In this document: positions 53,201 through 60,325 of the stretch, piece after piece | Position numbering within the stretch: the stretch's first letter is position 1 | Layout: the number at the start of each line of letters is the position of its first letter | Source of the DNA: VRUE01 sp035693025 | GTDB taxonomy: Bacteria; Actinomycetota; Thermoleophilia; Solirubrobacterales; 70-9 | Assembly (NCBI GenBank): GCA_035693025.1 | Contig: DASSHI010000035.1 | Location: 1-64,000 of the forward strand | DNA length: 64,000 bases | Direction of reading: 5' to 3' | Made by a program: the position numbers and the translations under genes | The notes under the pieces: generated by a model | What the model saw: the letters and a program-made list of their open reading frames with translations, nothing else | Database searches by the model: none | Told to the model about the DNA's origin: nothing

Positions 53201-53909
53201 GCTCATAGAAGAGCTCGACGCGATCGAGGCCGAGGACGTAGGACCCTATGTCATGGCGCTGGTCACGATCGCGCGCGGCGAGGTCGAGCGACTGGAAGGC
53301 CGCCTGGATCGGGGCCGGCCGCTCATGCAAAAGGCGGTCGAGCAGTTCAGAGCGATGCGCATTCACACGATGATGGCCTCGTGTCAGAACTGGCTCGCGT
53401 GGTCGGAGCTCGCCGGCGGCGATCCCGGCGGTGCGCTGGCTGGGCTGTGCGAGGCCGATCGGGAGCTGGCCACGATCGGCGAGCGCAGCTTTCGCGCGAC
53501 GATCCAGGCAACCACCGCTCAGGTTCGCCAGCGGCTGGGCGAACCCGACCGCGCACGCGCAGCCATACAACTCGCCGAGGAGCTCGTCGCCCCAGAGGAC
53601 CATCTCACGCTCGTGGTCATATCGGTCGCCCGCGCCCGCTTGGCCCGCGTGGACGACGAACCGGAAACGGCCGAGCGCTGGGCGAGGAGGGCGATCGAGC
53701 ATGCATACAGGACGAACGTGACCTTTCTTCAGGGAATCGCTCAGCTCGAGCTCGGGCGAGCCACCTCGGCCCTCGGCAGAGAGCAGGAAGCGCAGTCCGC
53801 GGCCCGTGAGGCGCTCGAGCTGTTCGACGCCAAAGGCGACAGGCCCCGGGCCAGCGAGGCCCAAGCGTTCGTCGATCAGCTCGAAGCCATCGGAAGCGTG
53901 GAGTCGTGA
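50202..53909 (+). CDS. AfsR-type multidomain regulator with cyclase-like domain
   Basis: 1235 residues from the TTG at 50202 (GAGGGGG 4-5 bases upstream); GTG 50184 and ATG 50217 are alternatives. Order of domains: OmpR-like DNA-binding winged helix (EFEMLGALRVLAGGEALALG, residues 1-90), BTAD helices (ARRFEPLVEAGERVIREDSG to GPELKALEQAVL, ~95-250), class III adenylate/guanylate cyclase homology domain (KIVTVLCCEVAAS, GGTVAESLGDTVTAVFG, GSAVSVAARLRQSAGPGEVL, ~260-430), AAA/STAND ATPase (IGRERELNLL, Walker A GPAGVGKTR, LVLHVDDLQWAE), and a TPR-like C-terminal half (~820-1230). The cyclase domain lacks one metal Asp (CEVAAS instead of DxxxxT/S), so may only be structural. A large signal-integrating activator; its target is unknown. 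Confidence 0.85.
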   Translation: MLEFEMLGALRVLAGGEALALGGPRQRAVLALLLVEAPAAVSGDRLIDELWAGQPPATAAHAVQVHVSALRKLLRTAGEEMAVRSTPSGYALDVGPERVDARRFEPLVEAGERVIREDSGRGRTLLEEALGLWRGAPLADLDRFDFARRESERLTELHTRAVEALAEARLASGEHGEAISMLIALASADPLRERPRRLLMLALYRGGRHAEALAVYRDACAALDEVGLLPGPELKALEQAVLRHDESLRTPADDPPPVRRRKIVTVLCCEVAASTPRGEELDPEALLETTRGWSAELRAIVGRHGGTVAESLGDTVTAVFGIPRTREDDALRALRAASEFLDRLPVVAEAADVVLGFRAAVVTGLVLAGAAEEVPVGSAVSVAARLRQSAGPGEVLLDHETLTLARDAVAVEPVGAVPVTGKSQAVPAFRLSRVDPLAPAIGRHLDLPLIGRERELNLLCDAFDRAVHRRSCQLFTLLGPAGVGKTRLVSELLARLADTTSVLSGRCLPYGEGITFWPLIEALTPIGEPARQALERIGAGGVAAPAELFWEVRRPLEALAGERPLVLHVDDLQWAEPMLLDLLDHVAEFSRAAPILLLCTSRPELLEDQPGWGSGKPDATTFAMEALDAAACELLLAQLTDDLPQENRRKMIALSGGNPLFLKEMAAVAREPGAAPLPSTIQALLGARLERLGHKERDLLECAAVEGEVFHIDAVAELWGERADADVDAALAGLVRKDLIRPYSSQMSDRQTFAFRHLLIRDAAYRAATKETRAGLHERFAGWLEHDVPELPELDEIAGWHLEQAVTYRGDIGSDADPTLTRRAAEHLHMAGRRAARRGDTVAARKLLDRAHRLASEDGALAAAVGVDLAEQLIEGGDLARVDSLLSAAERNADTAGHGGLVRLHWLALTQPGEAPRTIEARLPDMLRQLAAAGDESGLAKAYLAGFWAKSQQAVRTEAAAEQAHNAADHARKAGDRGLRSRALALYIAAILHGPRDAAALIEELDAIEAEDVGPYVMALVTIARGEVERLEGRLDRGRPLMQKAVEQFRAMRIHTMMASCQNWLAWSELAGGDPGGALAGLCEADRELATIGERSFRATIQATTAQVRQRLGEPDRARAAIQLAEELVAPEDHLTLVVISVARARLARVDDEPETAERWARRAIEHAYRTNVTFLQGIAQLELGRATSALGREQEAQSAAREALELFDAKGDRPRASEAQAFVDQLEAIGSVES

Positions 53910-53997
53910 CCGGCCCCTCTAGGGCCTCGGTCATATACAAGGGTCGGACGCATCGGCTCCCCGCGTCGCAAGCGGTTGTCGTGCCTGGAGTGCGAGC

Positions 53998-54046
53998 GAC
54001 CTCGTCCTTATCAGAGACGCGCTCTAACCAACTGAGCTAATCGCCC
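53998..54046 (-). pseudogene. tRNA-Ile 5' fragment (49 bases)
   Basis: Identical to the first 49 bases (5' end through anticodon arm into the variable loop) of tRNA-Ile at 45408-45481; the T arm and 3' acceptor strand are missing. It lies over the parB stop: the TAG that ends parB is part of the tRNA sequence GGGCGATTAG. Likely the right boundary of the island. Confidence 0.85.
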
Positions 54047-54930
54047 GAGGTGCGGCCGATGATAGCGGCCAGGGCCAGGGCCTCGTCGAGGTCGGCAAGG
54101 CGGATCTCGACCGCGACCTCTCCCCCACGCGAGCGGACCTTCACCTCGTGGCCGAGCGCCGTCTCGAGTCTGTCGGCAGCCTCGCGCATCGCCGCGGCCT
54201 CCTCGGCACTGACCGCAGGCCGCGCCTTTCCCCTCTCTTTTGGCTGGCTAGCCAGCCTAACCCTGTTCTCCGTCTCGCGCACCGACCATCCCCCCCTTGC
54301 CGCATCGCGGGCGAGCCGGCGGCGCACCTCGTTGCCGGAGGCGGCGAGGAGGGCGCGCCCATGGCCCTCGCTCAACTCGCCGGCCTCGAGCAGGGCGAGC
54401 GCCTCGTCGGGCAGATCGAGCAGGCGGATCAGGTTGGAGACGGCCGGGCGACTGCGGCCGATGCGACGGGCGAGGTCCTCTTTGGAGAGTCCCAGGTCCT
54501 CGACGAGGGCAGCGCAAGCGCGGGCCTCCTCGACCGGATTTAGGTCCTCGCGAACCATGTTCTCGATCAGCGCAACCTGCAGCCGCTCGGCACGCTCGGA
54601 GTCGCGCACGACCGCGGGCACCTTCTCCAATCCGGCCTGCTGTGCCGCCCGCCAGCGACGCTCGCCGGCGATCAGCTCGTAGCTGCCGTCGTGGAGAGGG
54701 CGGACGAGCAGGGGCTGGACGACGCCGGTGCTCTCGATCGAGGCGGCGAGCGCGGCCAGGGCGGCGGCATCGAACTTCGTGCGCGGCTGCTTGGGATTGG
54801 GCTTGATCAGCCCGACCGGCAGCTCGCGCAGCTCGCCGACTTCGGCGCCGGGCGTGCTGTCGGGGAGGATCGCGGAGAGGCCGCGTCCCATGCCGCGCTT
54901 CGTCGTGCCTTTCCTGGCGGCGCTAGCCAC
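54037..54930 (-). CDS. parB: Chromosome-partitioning protein ParB
   Basis: 297 residues. The CTPase/parS-binding protein: VGLIKPNPKQPRTKFD (N-terminal motif), LVRPLHDGSYELIAGERRWRAAQQAGL (C-motif, GERRxRA), NLNP-type ENMVREDLNPVEEARA, the HTH GLSKEDLARRIGRSRPAVSNL and a C-terminal dimer domain (LEVKVRSRGGEVAVEIRL-like: GHEVKVRSRGGEVAVEIRLA). The last codons and stop are within a tRNA-Ile remnant, so the C-terminus (RTSGD) may be altered by island insertion. Overlaps parA by 8 bases. Confidence 0.95.
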   Translation of the reverse strand: MASAARKGTTKRGMGRGLSAILPDSTPGAEVGELRELPVGLIKPNPKQPRTKFDAAALAALAASIESTGVVQPLLVRPLHDGSYELIAGERRWRAAQQAGLEKVPAVVRDSERAERLQVALIENMVREDLNPVEEARACAALVEDLGLSKEDLARRIGRSRPAVSNLIRLLDLPDEALALLEAGELSEGHGRALLAASGNEVRRRLARDAARGGWSVRETENRVRLASQPKERGKARPAVSAEEAAAMREAADRLETALGHEVKVRSRGGEVAVEIRLADLDEALALAAIIGRTSGD

Positions 54931-55681
54931 GGGTGACGAGCTCCTCGGCCAGCGCCTGGTAGGCGGTGGCCGCGCGCGAAGAGGGGGCGTGCTCGGTGAC
55001 CGGCAGGCCGTAGCTGGGCGCCTCGGCGACCCTGACGCTGCGCGGTATGACCGTGGCGAAGACCATTTCGGGGAAATGCTCGCGCAGCTCCCGCTCGACG
55101 TCCTGAGCGAGCCGCGTCCGTTCGTCGTGCATGGTGATCAACAGGCCCGACACGTTCAGCGCGGGGTTGAGCTCGCGGCGGATCATCGACAGAGTGTCGA
55201 GGAACTGGACGAGGCCCTCCAGGGCCAGGTACTCGGCCTGCACCGGCACGATCACACGGTCGGAGGCGACCAGCGCATTGACGCTCACCGGCCCCAGCGA
55301 AGGGGGGCAGTCGAGCATCGTGAAGGCGAAGCGCTCGCGCAGGGGCCCGAGCCTTTCGCGCAGGCGCGTCTCCGAGCCCTCGAGCCGGGGCAACTCGACC
55401 GCCGCGCCGGCGAGGTCACGGTTGGCGGATACGAGCCAGAGGTTGTCCGGTCCCGCCGGGCGCGCCGCCTCGGCGACCGAGACGTCGCCGATCAGGCAGT
55501 CATAGGAAGACGGATGAGCATCGCGGTCGCCGCCCAAGGCGACGGTGGCGTTGCACTGCGGATCGAGGTCGACCAGCAGGGTCTGCGACCCGCCCGCGGC
55601 GACGCAGGCAGTCAGGTTGACCGCCGTGGTCGTCTTCCCGACCCCGCCCTTCTGGTTCGCAACCGCGTAGACCAAGCCCAT
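54923..55681 (-). CDS. parA: Chromosome-partitioning ATPase ParA (Soj)
   Basis: 252 residues, a small chromosomal ParA lacking the N-terminal DNA-binding domain of plasmid ParA. Deviant Walker A NQKGGVGKTTTAVNL, switch LLVDLDPQCNAT, FTMLDCPPSLGPVSVNAL and VPVQAEYLALEGL are all standard. ATP-dependent dimer binds DNA and moves ParB-parS complexes during segregation. A TAGGGT hexamer overlapping the rsmG stop on the minus strand stands 9 bases before its ATG, so it may have its own leaderless promoter. Confidence 0.96.
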   Translation of the reverse strand: MGLVYAVANQKGGVGKTTTAVNLTACVAAGGSQTLLVDLDPQCNATVALGGDRDAHPSSYDCLIGDVSVAEAARPAGPDNLWLVSANRDLAGAAVELPRLEGSETRLRERLGPLRERFAFTMLDCPPSLGPVSVNALVASDRVIVPVQAEYLALEGLVQFLDTLSMIRRELNPALNVSGLLITMHDERTRLAQDVERELREHFPEMVFATVIPRSVRVAEAPSYGLPVTEHAPSSRAATAYQALAEELVTRG

Positions 55682-55693
55682 GTGATTTGCACC

Positions 55694-56410
55694 CTAGTGG
55701 GAGCCGCGTGGGCGCTTCTTCGCCATACCGGGGCGGCGGGGGAGATCGTCTGGCGTGGGCCCGAGCTTGCGCAGGACGTGCAGGTGGCGATGTTTGCTGC
55801 CCGCCCGATCGCCGACGTCGAGGATCTGTTCGGGGTGCATCGCCAGCTGATCGGCCGCCCGTCCCAGCTCTTGCTCCTCGTCGACGTCGCGCTTGCCCTT
55901 CCAGGCGACCAGAACGCCGTCTTCGCCGAGGAGCGGCGACGCCAGCTCGGCCAGGGTCGAGAGGCGCCCGACCGCGCGCGACGTGACGGCGTCGTAGCTC
56001 TCGCGCCCCTCGCCCGCGGCGAGCTCCTCCGAGCGGGCGTTGACGACAGCCGCGTTGGCGATCCCCGCCGCCTCGATCGCGCGCCGGATGAACTCGCACT
56101 TGCGCCCCACCGACTCGATCAGATCGACCCGAGAGTCGGGCAGCGCCACAGCCAGCACCAGCCCCGGAAACCCAGCTCCAGAGCCAATATCCGCGATTCG
56201 CCCAGCTTTCGTCAACTCGACAACCTCGAGCCCGGTGAGGCTGTCGACCACATGCACCCGCCAAGCCCTCCGGGGGTCGGTGACGGAGCTGACCGAAGCC
56301 CGCTCCTCAGCCAATAGCTCAAGCACCGTCTCGAGCGTTCGCCGTTGCGCCAGCCTGAGAGGGGATTCCGGTAGGGGTGAAACGTCTTGTACTTTTTCGT
56401 CGTCAGCCAC
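55694..56410 (-). CDS. rsmG: 16S rRNA (guanine527-N7) methyltransferase
   Basis: 238 residues (GidB). SAM motif and family blocks: VHVVDSLTGLEV, GRIADIGSGAGFPGLVLAVA, LIESVGRKCEFIRRAI, VVNARSEEL, YDAVTSRAVGRLSTLAEL and VAWKGKRDVDEE. RsmG methylates G527 of 16S rRNA; loss gives low-level streptomycin resistance. The start is a GTG at 56408-56410 located between the arms of a 20-bp inverted repeat; its first 20 codons include one arm. Gene order rsmG-parA-parB is standard next to the origin. Confidence 0.95.
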   Translation of the reverse strand: MADDEKVQDVSPLPESPLRLAQRRTLETVLELLAEERASVSSVTDPRRAWRVHVVDSLTGLEVVELTKAGRIADIGSGAGFPGLVLAVALPDSRVDLIESVGRKCEFIRRAIEAAGIANAAVVNARSEELAAGEGRESYDAVTSRAVGRLSTLAELASPLLGEDGVLVAWKGKRDVDEEQELGRAADQLAMHPEQILDVGDRAGSKHRHLHVLRKLGPTPDDLPRRPGMAKKRPRGSH

Positions 56411-56472
56411 GGGCGTCAGCCGTAAACCGGTTCACCGAAAAAGTTAAGTGAAACCCCTACCGGAATCCCCTC
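56359..56472. repeat. 20-bp perfect inverted repeat spanning the rsmG start
   Basis: GAGGGGATTCCGGTAGGGGT (56359-56378, within rsmG codons 12-18) pairs perfectly with 56453-56472, directly after the upstream gene's stop. Inside, ACTTTTTCG (56391-56399) pairs with CGAAAAAGT (56436-56444). In the minus-strand RNA the rsmG start lies within the loop. Confidence 0.85.
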
Positions 56473-56473
56473 G

Positions 56474-56956
56474 TCACTCAGACACAAGCGGAGCCACGAC
56501 GACACAGCGCCGCGGCTCGTCCCCTTCGCTGAACGTCTCGACCCCCGAACGGTCTTTGAGGTGTTCGTGGACGACGCGCCGTTCCTGGGCGCTCATCGGG
56601 TCCATCTCGACGCTGACGTTGCCGTCCCGCGCCTGATCGGCCGCCCGATCCGCGCGCGCCGTCAGGATCTCCCGGCGCCGCTCGCGATACCCCGAAGCAT
56701 CGAGCACGACCCGCTTGCGGTCGCGCAGGCCCCTGAAGGCGGCCTGGAAGCAGAGTAGCTGCAGCGCGTCGATCGTCTGGCCGCGTTTGCCGATCAGCAG
56801 CCCGTAATCGTCTTCGCCGACTACGACGGCCTCGATCCGCTCCTCGTCCTCCTGAACCTCGACCTCCCCTTCAAGGTCAAGCTCGTCGAGAACCCCCTCG
56901 ATCAGCTCCCGAACCCGCTCCGCAGGCTCCTCCGGCCATTTCGTCTCTCCACTCAT
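56474..56956 (-). CDS. KH-R3H RNA-binding protein (Jag/KhpB-like)
   Basis: 160 residues. KH domain with GLLIGKRGQTIDALQLLC (GxxG loop GKRG), then an R3H domain: ERRREILTARADRAADQARD, MSAQERRVVHEHLKD (R-x3-H) and a basic-acidic end. It lacks the N-terminal Jag domain found in Firmicutes KhpB; the acidic first ~45 residues (LIEGVLDELDLEGEVEVQED) replace it. It always stands downstream of yidC and probably binds RNA in cell-wall or division control. A nested repeat lies between it and yidC. Confidence 0.92.
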   Translation of the reverse strand: MSGETKWPEEPAERVRELIEGVLDELDLEGEVEVQEDEERIEAVVVGEDDYGLLIGKRGQTIDALQLLCFQAAFRGLRDRKRVVLDASGYRERRREILTARADRAADQARDGNVSVEMDPMSAQERRVVHEHLKDRSGVETFSEGDEPRRCVVVAPLVSE

Positions 56957-57058
56957 CCACCGCAGCCTATTCCAGCTTGGGCAAGGCGTGGGGCCTCAGC
57001 CATCTCAGCGAGAGCCGAAACGGCCACAACCTGCCCGCTCAGCGAGAGACGGAATGGC

Positions 57059-57203
57059 CCCAGGCGGGGCGAAGCTCCCTAAAAGTGCCTCGCGAAGCGG
57101 CGCACCGGCGAGAGATTCCAGCTGCGAAGCGGCACCAACATAGTGAGCGCAGCGCCAGCGAAGCGAACCCAGGCAGCTTTTAGGGAGCTTCGCCCCGCCT
57201 GGG
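57059..57203. repeat. Nested inverted-repeat element, copy 2
   Basis: Outer arms of 26 bp, perfect: 57059-57084 (CCCAGGCGGGGCGAAGCTCC then CTAAAA) with 57178-57203. The core starts with GTGCCT at 57085 and matches copy 1 at 52 of 53 bases (57085-57137), then more loosely to 57175. It lies wholly between yidC and the KH-R3H gene. A pair of imperfect ~22-bp direct repeats starting CTCAGCGAGAG precedes it (57003 and 57038). Confidence 0.85.
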
Positions 57204-57213
57204 TGAGCTTCGA

Positions 57214-57966
57214 TCAGCGACGCCGCTTCTTCTTCTTAGGCGGCGGAGGCGGAGGCTTGGCCGCCGCAACCTCCGCCGGCGTGGGTACCGCCGGAGCCGG
57301 TATGAAGCGCTTCAGCGAGTACTGCTGGCCGATCGTCCAGAAGTTGGTCGTGATCCAGTAGAGGACGAGGCCGGCGGGGAAGCTGATCACGAAGGGGACG
57401 AAGACGAAGGGCAGGACGAACATCATCGTCCGCTGGCTTTTATCCGCCGTGACCGCCATGACCATGCCCGAGACGAGCTGGGTGCCCACGTAGAGAACCA
57501 GCAGCGCGATCAGTTCGGGGCCGGTCGCCTTGGCGGTCAGGTCGTGGATGAAGAGGAAGGAGGCTTCGCTGCCGCAATGTCCGGCCTGGCAGCCGATATC
57601 GGCCGGGAGCTCGTTGCGCAGGACGTGGAAGAGGGTGATGAAGACGGGGAGCTGAGCGACCAGCGGGATGCAGGAGGCGAAGGGGTTGACTTTGTTCTCT
57701 TTGTAGAACGCCATCATCTCCTGCTGCATGCGCTGCTGGTCGTTCTTGTACTTCTCTTTGATCTCTTTCAGCTGTGGCTGCAGGGCCTGCAGGGCGCGCA
57801 TGCCTTTCAGCGATTTGTAGGTCAGCGGGATCAAGATCGCGCGGGTGCAGACCGTCAGCGCGATGATCGACATCCCCCAGCTGAGTCCGATGTTGTCGTG
57901 GAAGAACTTGAGGACGCCGTTGGCGATGTCGACCAGCGGCTGCAGGATGTCGGCGCTCGGGATCAC
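57214..57966 (-). CDS. yidC: Membrane protein insertase YidC
   Basis: 250 residues from a GTG overlapping the yidD stop (GTGA); the longer frame antisense upstream is not protein-like. This is the short YidC/SpoIIIJ type with five membrane helices: SWGMSIIALTVCTRAILIPL (with the groove arginine, TRAILIPL), ALQPQLKEIKEKYKNDQQRM (coiled hairpin), FASCIPLVAQLPVFITLFHV, and LVLYWITTNFWTIGQQY. The C-terminus is a proline-lysine tail (PPPPPPKKKKRRR) that probably contacts ribosomes. It inserts membrane proteins with or without Sec. Confidence 0.96.
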   Translation of the reverse strand: MIPSADILQPLVDIANGVLKFFHDNIGLSWGMSIIALTVCTRAILIPLTYKSLKGMRALQALQPQLKEIKEKYKNDQQRMQQEMMAFYKENKVNPFASCIPLVAQLPVFITLFHVLRNELPADIGCQAGHCGSEASFLFIHDLTAKATGPELIALLVLYVGTQLVSGMVMAVTADKSQRTMMFVLPFVFVPFVISFPAGLVLYWITTNFWTIGQQYSLKRFIPAPAVPTPAEVAAAKPPPPPPKKKKRRR

Positions 57967-58238
57967 GTGTGAGCCCCGTGGCGGCGGTGGTACTCGGACG
58001 GGTCGATCGGGCCGGCCCGCAGCGTGAAGCGATCCGGAACCGGATCGAAGCCGCCGTGGCTGAACGGGTTGCAGCGCAGCAGGCGCCAGGCGGCGAGCAG
58101 GACGCCCTTCGACCCGAAGCGGCGAATCGACTGGGTCGCGTAGGCCGAGCAGGTCGGCTCGAAGCGGCAACGGCGCGGGAGAGCGGGAGAGACCCAACGC
58201 CGATAGACCCCGATCGGCGTCAGCAGGAACCGTTTCAC
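57963..58238 (-). CDS. yidD: Membrane protein insertion efficiency factor YidD
   Basis: 91 residues. Canonical: YRRWVSPALPRRCRFEPTCS, AYATQSIRRFG and LLRCNPFSHGGFDPVP, with the three conserved cysteines. It aids YidC insertion. The start is a GTG overlapping the rnpA stop (GTGA), and a parS-like palindrome covers this junction. Confidence 0.95.
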   Translation of the reverse strand: MKRFLLTPIGVYRRWVSPALPRRCRFEPTCSAYATQSIRRFGSKGVLLAAWRLLRCNPFSHGGFDPVPDRFTLRAGPIDPSEYHRRHGAHT

Positions 58239-58246
58239 GTGGAACG
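58231..58246. promoter_or_regulatory. parS-like centromere site
   Basis: CGTTTCACGTGGAACG differs from the consensus TGTTTCACGTGAAACA at three positions; the inner GTTTCACGTGGAAC has one. It covers the rnpA stop (58235-58237) and yidD start (58236-58238), about 3.3 kb from parB. Probably a ParB binding site near the origin. Confidence 0.75.
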
Positions 58247-58600
58247 CCCCCCGGGGCTGGTGTGCTCGAGGGCCTCTTCCAGGCTCGTGCGGACGCCGGC
58301 CGTGCCGTCGCGCTCGATCAGGCCGCCGATCTCCGAACGCGCGACTGCGACGAAGTCGTGCCCCTCCGGCAGCCGGTCGGAGAGCTCCCAGAAGGCTTCC
58401 CGCAGGCTGCGCTTGACCTTGTTGCGGTCGACCGAGCCGCCCACCTTGCGGCTTACCGAGACGCCCAGACGGACGTCGCCGGTCTCCTCGTTCTTGCGGG
58501 GAAAGCTGTAGAGCACGAGGTAACGGGTGGCGTGTGAGGAGCCATCGCGATAGACGCGGTCGAACTCGCCGCTGCGCGAGAGGCGACGTCGCTTCGGCAT
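58235..58600 (-). CDS. rnpA: Ribonuclease P protein component
   Basis: 121 residues from the ATG at 58600, two bases after rpmH. Motifs: RLSRSGEFDRVYRDG, VLYSFPRKNEE, LGVSVSRKVGGSV and the RNR helix DRNKVKRSLREAFWEL. It binds the 5' leader of precursor tRNAs with RNase P RNA. The RNR motif is followed by a standard fold; the C-terminus ends in EHTSPGGRST. The RNA subunit is not in this window. Confidence 0.95.
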   Translation of the reverse strand: MPKRRRLSRSGEFDRVYRDGSSHATRYLVLYSFPRKNEETGDVRLGVSVSRKVGGSVDRNKVKRSLREAFWELSDRLPEGHDFVAVARSEIGGLIERDGTAGVRTSLEEALEHTSPGGRST

Positions 58601-58602
58601 GC

Positions 58603-58737
58603 CTACGGGGTGAGCCGCTTCCGGCCTTTGCTGCGGCGGCGCTTGAGGATCGCGCGTCCGCCGCGCGTCCGCATGCGCGCCCGGAAGCCGTGGGTCTTTG
58701 CCCGCTTTCGCTTCTTCGGCTGGTAGGTGCGCTTCAT
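58603..58737 (-). CDS. rpmH: 50S ribosomal protein L34
   Basis: 44 residues: MKRTYQPKKRKRAKTHGFRA, then RMRTRGGRAILKRRRSKG and RKRLTP, a perfect L34. Too short for most ORF callers. It opens the rpmH-rnpA-yidD-yidC-KH/R3H-rsmG-parA-parB unit and is divergent from dnaA with 121 bases between start codons. Confidence 0.97.
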   Translation of the reverse strand: MKRTYQPKKRKRAKTHGFRARMRTRGGRAILKRRRSKGRKRLTP

Positions 58738-58858
58738 TGGCCGTCGCAGTATACGGACGTGCCGGTGAGGATCGGGCCTCCCCGGTCGGAATCATTTCTC
58801 CGGCATTTGCGGGGCACCCGGATTCCGGCCTCACCGCCGTCGCTATGGTCGCTCAGCG

Positions 58859-60190
58859 GTGCCCGACGACTCGCCCGGACAGAACCTCGACGCCCTCTGG
58901 GAGGAGGTGCGCCGGCGCCTTCGCGGCGCCGTTCCCAGCTCGACCTTCGATATCTGGCTGGATCCGTTGCGGCCGGTCGGCAGCCAGGGCTCGACGCTTT
59001 ACCTGAGCGCGCCCGAGGGCATCCAGACCTGGGTCGAGCGGCGCTACAGCTCGCTGCTTCGAGAAGCGCTCGAGGGCGCGGGGTCGTCGTTGACCGACGT
59101 CGCCTTTGCCACTTCTGCCGCGGACGGGCGCTCGCTGCCCGAGCGGGCGCCATCGATCGAGCTGAATCCGAACTACACGTTCGAGCGCTTCGTGATCGGC
59201 GAGGGCAACCGGGCCGCCCATGCAGCGGCGCTGGCCGTTGCCGAGACTCCCTCCGAGGCCTATAACCCGCTCTTCCTGCACGGCCCTCCCGGCCTCGGCA
59301 AGACCCATCTCCTGGGCGCGATCGCCAACTACCTGCGCCACAACGCACCCGGGCTCAGCGTCCGCTACACCACGGCCGAGGGCTTCACCAACGAGTTCGT
59401 CGGGGCGCTGCGCTCGAGTGGCGCCGACGAGTTCAAGAACCGCTACCGCGACCTCGACGTGCTCCTCGTCGACGACGTCCAGTTCCTGCAGGGCAAGCAG
59501 CACACCGAAGAGGAGTTCTTCCACACCTTCAACGCGCTCTACGAGGGGGGCAGCCAACTCGTCCTCTCGGCCGACCGCCTGCCGAGCGAGCTCTCGACGC
59601 TCGAGGCGCGGCTGCGCGATCGCTTCGAGTGGGGACTGACGATCCCGGTCGAACCGCCTGATTTGGCGACCCGCCTGACCGTCCTGCGCCAGCTCGCCCG
59701 CGAGGCGGGGGTCGAGCCCGGCGAGCACGACGCCCTTTCCGAGCTGGCGCGGCGGATCGACGCCAATATCCGGCGCCTGCACGGCGCCCTGACCAAGGTG
59801 ATCGCCCATGCCTCGCTCACCGCCAAGCCCCTCACCGCGGAGCTGATCGCCGAGCTGATCCCCAACCGGGCCCAGCAGGGCGGCCCGACCACGGTCGAGG
59901 AGATCCAGCAGCAGGTAGCCGCCGCCTTCGGCATCTCCCGGGCGGAGCTGGTCGGCTCCAGCCGCGCCGCGACTCCGCTGCGGGCGCGGCAGGTCGCGAT
60001 CCTGCTCACCCGCGAGGCGACCGACCTCTCGCTGCCTCAGATTGGCCGCCTCTACGGCGGTCGCGACCACTCCACCGTCCTCAACTCCCTGCGGCGGGCC
60101 GAAGCGACGCTCAGCGCCGACAGCGGCCTGGCACGGCAGGTCGGCGAGTTGCGTTCCTCTATCCACAGCTCGCCGGGCGGCTCGCCTTGA
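58859..60190 (+). CDS. dnaA: Chromosomal replication initiator DnaA
   Basis: 443 residues from GTG. Domain I (LDALWEEVRRRLRGAVPSST, residues 8-28) binds DnaB; domain III is AAA+: HGPPGLGKTHLLGAI, DVLLVDDVQFLQGK, LSADRLPSELSTLEARLRDRF (sensor/arginine finger), and domain IV has the DNA-binding signature IGRLYGGRDHSTVLNSLRRA. TATGGT lies 9 bases before the GTG, a possible leaderless promoter. Domain II is very short, which is unlike Streptomyces DnaA. Confidence 0.97.
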   Translation: MPDDSPGQNLDALWEEVRRRLRGAVPSSTFDIWLDPLRPVGSQGSTLYLSAPEGIQTWVERRYSSLLREALEGAGSSLTDVAFATSAADGRSLPERAPSIELNPNYTFERFVIGEGNRAAHAAALAVAETPSEAYNPLFLHGPPGLGKTHLLGAIANYLRHNAPGLSVRYTTAEGFTNEFVGALRSSGADEFKNRYRDLDVLLVDDVQFLQGKQHTEEEFFHTFNALYEGGSQLVLSADRLPSELSTLEARLRDRFEWGLTIPVEPPDLATRLTVLRQLAREAGVEPGEHDALSELARRIDANIRRLHGALTKVIAHASLTAKPLTAELIAELIPNRAQQGGPTTVEEIQQQVAAAFGISRAELVGSSRAATPLRARQVAILLTREATDLSLPQIGRLYGGRDHSTVLNSLRRAEATLSADSGLARQVGELRSSIHSSPGGSP

Positions 60191-60325
60191 CCGCCGCCTG
60201 CACTGTAAGAATCAACGCCTTCCACAGGTTCGCCCACAGGGCGAATGCCGCACCTCCATGCGAAAAACCCGACGACCTCGGCAGTTTCCACAACCACTAA
60301 CCCAACTCAAGAGGACATCAGTCAT
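60159..60325. other. Probable origin of replication (dnaA-dnaN intergenic)
   Basis: Weak DnaA-box-like sites: CTATCCACA (60159-60167), TTCCACAGG (60220-60228), GCCCACAGG (60232-60240) and TTTCCACAA (60285-60293), all on the plus strand. None is a perfect TTATCCACA. The gene order makes this the likeliest origin; AT-rich unwinding DNA is modest (60260-60310). Confidence 0.5.

Noticed and set aside
57958..57971. GGATCACGTGTGAG as a second parS
   Set aside because: Only about 9 of 14 positions match the parS core, and it falls at the yidC/yidD stop-start junction where GTGA overlaps produce such strings by chance.
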